A stretch of DNA of 11,321 bases. Source: Aphodousia faecalis. Its GTDB lineage: Bacteria; Pseudomonadota; Gammaproteobacteria; Burkholderiales; Burkholderiaceae_F. The stretch spans positions 1-11,321 of the forward strand of contig DVGM01000042.1 of NCBI GenBank assembly GCA_018712705.1. The letters are read 5' to 3'. Below, one piece after another: positions 6,771-11,321 of the stretch (the first letter of the stretch is position 1; every line of letters begins with the position of its first letter). The notes beneath the pieces are model-generated. The model saw only the letters and a list, made by a program, of their open reading frames with translations. It was not told where the DNA came from and did not search any database. Made by a program: the position numbers and the translations under genes.

Positions 6771-7445
6771 ATGACGGCTCATTTGTCCACAGAAAGCGCC
6801 TTTCCTGACTACTGGGAGGAGGCGCTTTTCTATCTTTCTGAGCGAGATCCGGTGATGAAGCGCCTTATTGAGCGTTACCGTCATATTGAATTTACCGCTC
6901 ACGAAAGCGTCATCGCCTCAATTCTACGAGCCATTGTTGGGCAGCAAATTTCCAATAAAGCTGCCGCGACCCTTTGGGGCAGGCTTTGCCTACTAAAACA
7001 TGGTCGTTGGGATTCTTTTATTGTGGTTACACCTACAAGTACGTTGCGCGGCCTTGGTTTTAATCCTCGAAAAATCGCGGCGATGAAAGAAGTGGCTTGG
7101 CGATTTGTTTGCGGTCAGTGGACTGAAGAGGGTTTTGCTCGAATGGATGACGCGACGGTCAGCCGTGCGATTGAGAGCATTCGCGGGCTGGGGCCGTGGA
7201 GCGCGATGAGCGTTTTAATTTTTGCTCTGAAGCGCCCCGATATTTTTCCGTTGGACGATTTTGGCGTTCGACAGGCCCTCGTAAATCTCTATTTTTCCGA
7301 TGAAAATGTCATTTCTGTGGGGCGCAGTGGGGCCAAAAGCCGTGTAAAATTACTCGCTAATGTTTGGGCGCCGTATCGTACCGTCGCCACTTGGTTTTTA
7401 TGGCGTTCCTTAGAAAATACGCCCCTCGAAAAAGAGAGTGAATAA
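6771..7445 (+). CDS. AlkA-type DNA-3-methyladenine glycosylase (HhH-GPD family)
   Basis: A 224-aa helix-hairpin-helix GPD-family DNA glycosylase, expected to excise alkylated bases such as 3-methyladenine and start base-excision repair. Seen: family block ILRAIVGQQIS (51-61), the hairpin segment IRGLGPWSA (137-145) that grips DNA, and FPLDDFGV (159-166), where D163 aligns with the catalytic Asp238 of E. coli AlkA. No C-terminal Cys cluster for an Fe-S site is present, which argues against EndoIII/MutY types. It lacks the extra N-terminal domain of E. coli AlkA (282 aa), as in many short AlkA-like proteins. Start: ATG 4 nt after cysS; no clear Shine-Dalgarno, so translation probably relies on ribosomes finishing cysS. 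The next likely start (6856) would remove a conserved-looking region (YLSERDPVM). Its TAA overlaps the accA ATG by one base. Confidence 0.9.
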   Translation: MTAHLSTESAFPDYWEEALFYLSERDPVMKRLIERYRHIEFTAHESVIASILRAIVGQQISNKAAATLWGRLCLLKHGRWDSFIVVTPTSTLRGLGFNPRKIAAMKEVAWRFVCGQWTEEGFARMDDATVSRAIESIRGLGPWSAMSVLIFALKRPDIFPLDDFGVRQALVNLYFSDENVISVGRSGAKSRVKLLANVWAPYRTVATWFLWRSLENTPLEKESE

Positions 7446-8551
7446 TGGCAAAACAAGTTTTTTTAGATTTTGAAAAGCAAATTGAAGAGCTCCAAAGCAA
7501 AATCGACGAATTAAATGAAATGCAGGAAAAAGATGAGGGCAAAAAGATTGACCTGTCATCTGAAATTGAGCAGCTTCAGCACAAGACTGAAGAGCTTCTG
7601 AAAGAAACCTATGCTGAATTGACTCCGTGGCAGACGTCATTGGTTGCCCGCCATCCCCAGCGTCCCTACATGCTCGATTATGTGAACATGGTCTTCACGG
7701 ATTTCCACGAATTGCATGGAGATCGTGCCTACGCTGACGATACCTCGATTGTGGGTGGTTTGGCTCGTTTGGCCGGTCAGCCCGTGGTGGTGATCGGTCA
7801 TCAAAAGGGGCGTGACACGAAAGAGCGCATGATGCGCAACTTCGGTATGAGCCGTCCAGAAGGCTACCGTAAGGCTTTGCGCCTGATGCGTTTGGCTGAA
7901 AAGTTTTCGCTTCCGGTCTTTACGTTTATCGACACACCGGGGGCTTATCCGGGTATTGGCGCCGAAGAACGCGGTCAGTCCGAAGCCATCGGTCACAATC
8001 TCTATGAGATGAGCCACTTGAGAACGCCGATTATCGCAACGGTGATCGGTGAAGGCGGCTCGGGCGGAGCTTTGGCTATTGCTGTGGCCGACACCGTTAA
8101 CATTTTGCAGTACTCCATTTACTCCGTAATCAGCCCCGAAGGCTGTGCTTCCATTTTGTGGAAGGATGCCTCCCGTGCACCGGAAGCCGCTCAAGCCTTG
8201 GGTTTGACGGCCGATCGTTTGCGTGAACTGGGCCTCGTGGATCGGGTTTTGTCCGAACCCTTGGGCGGTGCTCACCGCGATCCGCAGCTGATGGGTGCAA
8301 GCTTAAAGAAGACGCTCACTGACCAAATGCGTCAATTCAATGCGATGAATTTGGATGACTTGGTATCGCGCCGTCTTGAACGCTTGCTTGCGTACGGTAA
8401 ATTTGAAGAAAAAGAGCTCGATAAAGTGCTCGAACCGATTGCCGAGCACGAAAGCATTCACGAAGAGCAGCCCGTCAAAACGACTAAAAAACGTGTAACG
8501 CGCACGAAGAGCCACAATGCCGACAAGAAGTCTGAAGACACAGCCGCATAA
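7445..8551 (+). CDS. accA: Acetyl-CoA carboxylase carboxyltransferase subunit alpha
   Basis: The alpha subunit of the carboxyltransferase that moves CO2 from carboxybiotin to acetyl-CoA to form malonyl-CoA, the first step of fatty-acid synthesis. It works as alpha2-beta2 with AccD; accD, accB and accC are not in this window. Seen: N-terminal coiled-coil-like region (1-57), LTPWQTSLVARHPQRP (59-74), the crotonase-like core with FIDTPGAYPG (161-170) and the glycine-rich oxyanion block GEGGSGGALA (202-211). E. coli AccA has 319 residues; this protein has 368, the excess being mainly a charged, Lys/Thr-rich tail after about 325 (KTTKKRVTRTKS at 345-356). The ATG is formed in TAATG and shares one base with the glycosylase stop; a weak GAGAG-type site lies upstream. 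tilS starts inside its last 35 nt. Confidence 0.97.
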   Translation: MAKQVFLDFEKQIEELQSKIDELNEMQEKDEGKKIDLSSEIEQLQHKTEELLKETYAELTPWQTSLVARHPQRPYMLDYVNMVFTDFHELHGDRAYADDTSIVGGLARLAGQPVVVIGHQKGRDTKERMMRNFGMSRPEGYRKALRLMRLAEKFSLPVFTFIDTPGAYPGIGAEERGQSEAIGHNLYEMSHLRTPIIATVIGEGGSGGALAIAVADTVNILQYSIYSVISPEGCASILWKDASRAPEAAQALGLTADRLRELGLVDRVLSEPLGGAHRDPQLMGASLKKTLTDQMRQFNAMNLDDLVSRRLERLLAYGKFEEKELDKVLEPIAEHESIHEEQPVKTTKKRVTRTKSHNADKKSEDTAA

Positions 8552-10019
8552 AACCCGATCCGCTGCGACGCTCTCGCTTCGCACCGTAGAGGGAAAACTT
8601 CTTGCAGCCCTGCGCGAAGCGATCAGTGAAGCTTGCGGGCAGGGCTCTCAGGCGAATCTTTTTAGCGCTGCCCGAGACTTTTCCAAAAAGGTTCGTATCA
8701 CCGTCGGATTTTCCGGCGGCCGAGACTCTGTTGCCTTGCTCAAAGCGCTCTGTGTCCTGCGCGATAAACGAAACAGCCTTATTGAAGATATTCTCGCAGT
8801 GCATGTGCACCACGCCTTAAGCCCTAATGCCAATAAATGGGCAAGGTTTTGCAGGCAGACTGCTGAGGCGCTCGGTGTTAATTTCAAAGTGGCCTATGTG
8901 CGCGTTAAGAGCAAAGGGGAAGGCGTAGAGGCTGCAGCCCGTAAAGCGCGTTACGAAGCGATTTTCAAAGCTGCCGAAGCATTTGATTCACACATGGTGA
9001 TGACCGCTCATCATCAGGATGACCGCCTTGAAACGTTCCTCATTCAATGGATGCGAGGCGCGGGTGTGGACGGTTTGGCTACGTTCCCTGTAGCCCGTTC
9101 GGTGGGCGCAGTGAAGTTGGTGCGTCCCTTGATGCGCCTGCCTCGAGAACTTCTTGAGCGCTATCTTGAACTCAACAATCTGACTTGGGTTGAAGATGAG
9201 AGTAATGCCGATACGGCCTATCTTCGCAACGCCATTCGCCATGAAGTGCTGCCTGTGATGGAAACGATTCGTCCGGGTTTTAAGGAAGCCGCAGCCCGCT
9301 CTGTGGAGCTTATCGCTCAAAGTGCACAGGTTCTCAAAGAAGTAGCGCATGAAGACTTGCAAAGAATTCAAGATGCCGATCGTGCTCTTTCGATTGATGC
9401 GCTGCTAAAACTGTCGGACTCCCGTCAGGCATTGGTGCTGAGAGCCTGGATTGAAAGTTTTGGTCTCCTGCCGCCTTCTAAAGCAAAGCTTGATGAGGCT
9501 CTCAAACAGACGCGTCTCACGCACAACGACACCAAACTCGCGATCAAGGTTGGTACCAATCTTGAAATCAGGCGTCATGGGTCAAAGCTTGTGATGAGAG
9601 AGACGGCCAGTCAGAAAAAAGACCGTACGCAGTTTGAAACGCTCCATTGGACGGGCCCGGGCCGCTACTCTCTGCCTTCTTGGGGCGGAGAGCTTGTGAT
9701 CAGCTTGGCCAAAGACGACGAACCCGGTATCGCAGAATCCTATTTCACAGACAGAGAACTGCAAGCCAGACCCCGTCAGGGCGGTGAAAAGTTAAAGCTT
9801 TTCAAAAACCGTCCCCGCAAACATCTCAAAGACCTTTATCAAAAGGCTGAGATTGCAGAGTTTGACCGCTCTAAACTTCCTTTATTGTGGAGTGGGGAGG
9901 ATCTGATCTTTGCAGCAGGCCTAGGAATGGACGTGCGCTATCAGGGCGATGGCGATGAAACACGATACCGCATCGAGTGGCATGCGGATGCCACGCTGCT
10001 TTCCTTAATGCAAGGATAG
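8517..10019 (+). CDS. tilS: tRNA(Ile)-lysidine synthetase
   Basis: Uses ATP and lysine to convert C34 of tRNA-Ile(CAU) to lysidine, so that the tRNA reads AUA and takes isoleucine; an essential cytoplasmic enzyme. Seen: the N-type PP-loop SGGRDS (66-71) that binds ATP, AARKARYEAI (140-149), AHHQDDRLET (165-174; most relatives have Q where R170 stands) and SNADTAYLRNAIRHEVLP (229-246), a family hallmark. The C-terminal TilS domain runs to DRSKLPLLWSGEDLIFAAGLG (about 454-474). At 500 aa it is longer than E. coli TilS (about 430), partly from a ~60-residue N-terminal stretch before the PP-loop strand. Start: the ATG at 8517 lies inside accA (35-nt overlap). No other ATG or GTG precedes the PP-loop, so this start is preferred but not certain. 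Last gene of the operon. Confidence 0.95.
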   Translation: MPTRSLKTQPHKTRSAATLSLRTVEGKLLAALREAISEACGQGSQANLFSAARDFSKKVRITVGFSGGRDSVALLKALCVLRDKRNSLIEDILAVHVHHALSPNANKWARFCRQTAEALGVNFKVAYVRVKSKGEGVEAAARKARYEAIFKAAEAFDSHMVMTAHHQDDRLETFLIQWMRGAGVDGLATFPVARSVGAVKLVRPLMRLPRELLERYLELNNLTWVEDESNADTAYLRNAIRHEVLPVMETIRPGFKEAAARSVELIAQSAQVLKEVAHEDLQRIQDADRALSIDALLKLSDSRQALVLRAWIESFGLLPPSKAKLDEALKQTRLTHNDTKLAIKVGTNLEIRRHGSKLVMRETASQKKDRTQFETLHWTGPGRYSLPSWGGELVISLAKDDEPGIAESYFTDRELQARPRQGGEKLKLFKNRPRKHLKDLYQKAEIAEFDRSKLPLLWSGEDLIFAAGLGMDVRYQGDGDETRYRIEWHADATLLSLMQG

Positions 10020-10020
10020 A

Positions 10021-10050
10021 AAAAAGCCCGGTTTTCCCGGGCTTTTTGGT
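10021..10050. terminator. Bidirectional Rho-independent terminator between tilS and the M20 amidohydrolase gene
   Basis: AAAAAGCCCGG (10021-10031) and CCGGGCTTTTT (10037-10047) form a perfect 11-bp stem with loop TTTTC. T runs follow the GC core on both strands, so it can end tilS (stop at 10019) and the convergent amidohydrolase gene (stop codon at 10053-10055). Confidence 0.92.
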
Positions 10051-10052
10051 CA

Positions 10053-11156
10053 TTAACCTAAGTACTTCAACGCAAAAGCTTCCATAACCTTCACGCCGTT
10101 GATAAGAGACTCAGGATTGAGTTTCATATCCGGGTGATGCAAGCCGGGCGTTGCACCGGCGCCGACACCGATATAAGCGGTGCGAAGGGACGGTTTCTTG
10201 ATCTTAAAGAAGTGGAAGTCTTCACCGCCGCCGATACTCGTGGCACGAAGTTTATCCGCACCCAACGTTTCAGCGATGCAGTCGCTCATTTCTTTGACGA
10301 GTTCATCGTCATATTCACAGGCAGGAATCACATCGCCTAAAAGCGTCATCTTGGCTTTACCGCCAAAAGCAGCTGCCGTGCTTTGAGCGCTCTTCTCAAG
10401 CTTTTCAAGCATGTCCTTCATAAGCGGATTGGTTTGAGCGCGCACGTCATACATGCAGTAGCCCTTATCAGGAATGACGTTAATAGCCGCACCGCCCACA
10501 TCAATCTTGGTGCATTTCATGGACCAGGTAAGCGTCGGCGCAAACTTCAGAAGGCCTGCATTTTGAACGATGGCCGCAAGCATTTCAGCGCAGTTCACAC
10601 CCAAGTGCGGACGGGAAGCGTGGGCAGATAAGCCTTCCACATCAATACGAACAAAGATGCTTGCTGAGTGCATCAATGCGGCTGCTACGGTGCCATCCGG
10701 AATATCGGTAGCGGGACGGATATGAAGTCCTAAGGCGATATCAACGTCTTCAAGCACACCGTCATCGATAACGGACAAAGCGCCTTTGAGCGTTTCTTCA
10801 CCGGGCTGAAAGAGCAACTTTAAGGTTCCGCGTTTAATCTTGCCCTGCAGGCGGGAGGCGATCGCTAAAAGCATTGCACAGTGAGAATCGTGACCGCAGG
10901 CATGAATAACCTTGTCTTCGCCGTTAACTTTAAAAGGCAGTGCGTCCATATCCGCACGAATCATGACGCACGGACCCGCTTCGGCGCCTTTTTCAATGGC
11001 GACAACACCGGTCTTACCGATGCCGGTTGTGACCTCATAGCCCATTTCTTTTAGCTTTTGGGCGATGTAAGCGCTGGTTTTAAATTCTTGGAATCCCAAT
11101 TCAGGAATTTGATGTAAATCGTTATAGACATCAACGACATTGAGTTCTTGGGCCAT
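10053..11156 (-). CDS. M20D-family metal-dependent amidohydrolase
   Basis: A 367-aa peptidase-family M20D protein; relatives hydrolyse amide bonds of N-acyl amino acids or related compounds (hippurate hydrolase, N-acetyldiaminopimelate deacetylase, AbgA-like, IAA-amino-acid hydrolases). The exact substrate cannot be told from the sequence. Probable metal ligands are visible: C87 and H89 (HACGHD), E121 beside catalytic E120 (QPGEE), H145 (GLH) and H340 (GLHHPDM); the lid/dimer-domain motif GLSAHAS is at 175-181. RADMDALP is at 67-74. No signal peptide, so cytoplasmic. Start: ATG with AAGGAG 6 nt upstream, the clearest ribosome-binding site in the window. It is a single-gene unit with its own promoter, convergent with tilS. 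From memory, Burkholderiales often have an aspartokinase gene (lysC) after tilS, so this position may be a local replacement. Confidence 0.93.
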   Translation of the reverse strand: MAQELNVVDVYNDLHQIPELGFQEFKTSAYIAQKLKEMGYEVTTGIGKTGVVAIEKGAEAGPCVMIRADMDALPFKVNGEDKVIHACGHDSHCAMLLAIASRLQGKIKRGTLKLLFQPGEETLKGALSVIDDGVLEDVDIALGLHIRPATDIPDGTVAAALMHSASIFVRIDVEGLSAHASRPHLGVNCAEMLAAIVQNAGLLKFAPTLTWSMKCTKIDVGGAAINVIPDKGYCMYDVRAQTNPLMKDMLEKLEKSAQSTAAAFGGKAKMTLLGDVIPACEYDDELVKEMSDCIAETLGADKLRATSIGGGEDFHFFKIKKPSLRTAYIGVGAGATPGLHHPDMKLNPESLINGVKVMEAFALKYLG

Positions 11157-11162
11157 TGGTTT

Positions 11163-11168
11163 CTCCTT
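11163..11168 (-). promoter_or_regulatory. Ribosome-binding site of the M20D amidohydrolase gene
   Basis: The complement of 11163-11168 is AAGGAG, ending 6 nt before the ATG. It matches the 16S anti-Shine-Dalgarno well and fixes the start. Confidence 0.9.
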
Positions 11169-11170
11169 AA

Positions 11171-11191
11171 TTGATCCGTTAACAGTATCAA
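11171..11191. promoter_or_regulatory. Candidate operator at the amidohydrolase transcription start
   Basis: Inverted arms TTGAT (11171-11175) and ATCAA (11187-11191) flank a central GTTAAC palindrome (11178-11183). The centre is slightly offset (2 versus 3 nt). The site spans the predicted transcription start near 11184 and touches the -10 box, a position fitting a repressor. Arm spacing (11 nt) is wrong for an FNR site (4 nt). Confidence 0.35.
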
Positions 11192-11219
11192 TTTAAGCAG
11201 GTTGGAAGGCTAAGAACAA
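11191..11219 (-). promoter_or_regulatory. Sigma-70-type promoter of the amidohydrolase gene
   Basis: On the minus strand TTGTTC (complement of 11214-11219) and TTAAAT (complement of 11191-11196) are separated by exactly 17 nt. Each box matches consensus at about four of six bases. The predicted leader is about 28 nt. Confidence 0.5.
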
Positions 11220-11242
11220 TAGGTAAATGTGGGTATGAAACG

Positions 11243-11270
11243 AAAAAAGGGAAGCTTTTTGAAGCTTCCC
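11243..11270 (-). terminator. Rho-independent terminator of tRNA-Arg
   Basis: GGGAAGCTT (11249-11257) and AAGCTTCCC (11262-11270) form a perfect 9-bp stem with a 4-nt loop; the minus strand continues with six T residues (complement of 11243-11248). It begins about 10 nt after the tRNA CCA end. Confidence 0.88.
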
Positions 11271-11279
11271 TCTTGAATT

Positions 11280-11321
11280 TGGTGCGCCGGGTAGGATTCG
11301 AACCCGCGACCCCCTGGTTCG
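11280..11321 (-). tRNA. tRNA-Arg (anticodon NCG), 3' half only
   Basis: Reading the minus strand from the window edge: the last two anticodon bases C35-G36, A37, A38, anticodon-stem 3' strand CCAGG, variable loop GGGTC, T-stem GCGGG, T-loop TTCGAAT, CCTAC, acceptor 3' strand CCGGCGC, discriminator A and an encoded CCA. An NCG anticodon reads CGN codons, so the charge is arginine; the acceptor strand implies a 5' end GCGCCGG, as in Arg isoacceptors. The first anticodon base lies outside the window. Odd: the T-stem has a C50-A64 mismatch beside a G-U wobble. The gene is upstream of, and on the same strand as, the amidohydrolase gene but separated from it by a terminator. Confidence 0.88.

Noticed and set aside
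7637..8275. A 212-codon minus-strand open frame opposite accA
   Set aside because: Antisense shadow of accA; its composition follows the codon pattern of accA.
11171..11191. Reading the TTGAT...ATCAA dyad as an FNR/CRP-type site
   Set aside because: FNR sites have 4 nt and CRP sites 6 nt between arms of other sequence; here the spacing is 11 nt.

Overview
The window looks like a chromosomal piece of a betaproteobacterium, order Burkholderiales. Its moderate GC content (roughly half) and anaerobe-type gene content suggest a gut Sutterella/Parasutterella-like member. The basis is gene order. A periplasmic TPR protein and two cyclophilins (ppiA, ppiB) run on the minus strand, diverging from cysS - AlkA-type glycosylase - accA - tilS on the plus strand. 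From memory this is a Burkholderiales arrangement; the exact genus is an inference.

Layout. (1) Positions 1-3221, minus strand: a very large gene, cut by the window edge, for a fused ATP-dependent activase of the 2-hydroxyacyl-CoA dehydratase / BadF-BcrA-HgdC superfamily. It has two tandem ATPase domains, a DUF2229-type domain and the start of an HgdB-like domain. Its last ~15 visible codons are very AT-rich and no longer resemble the family. (2) 3222-3473: a non-coding gap with a strong terminator behind ppiB and a second terminator-like hairpin in the leader of the activase gene. (3) 3474-5144, minus strand: TPR protein, ppiA, ppiB, closely packed and probably one operon. (4) 5145-5341: divergent promoter region. 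(5) 5342-10019, plus strand: cysS, alkA-like, accA, tilS, with gaps of 4, -1 and -35 nt, probably one operon, ending in a terminator shared with the convergent gene. (6) 10053-11156, minus strand: an M20D-family amidohydrolase with its own promoter and a clear ribosome-binding site. (7) 11280-11321, minus strand: the 3' half of a tRNA-Arg (anticodon NCG), followed by a strong terminator.

Function. The plus-strand operon is housekeeping: Cys-tRNA synthesis, repair of alkylated bases, the first step of fatty-acid synthesis (with partners encoded elsewhere) and lysidine modification of tRNA-Ile. The minus-strand operon supports protein folding in periplasm and cytoplasm. The activase is the outlier: a low-potential iron-sulfur enzyme type typical of anaerobes, next to housekeeping genes. 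I see no CRISPR array, phage module, toxin-antitoxin pair or complete insertion sequence. No clearly new multi-gene system is visible; the best leads are the activase, its leader hairpin and the composition break at the left edge.
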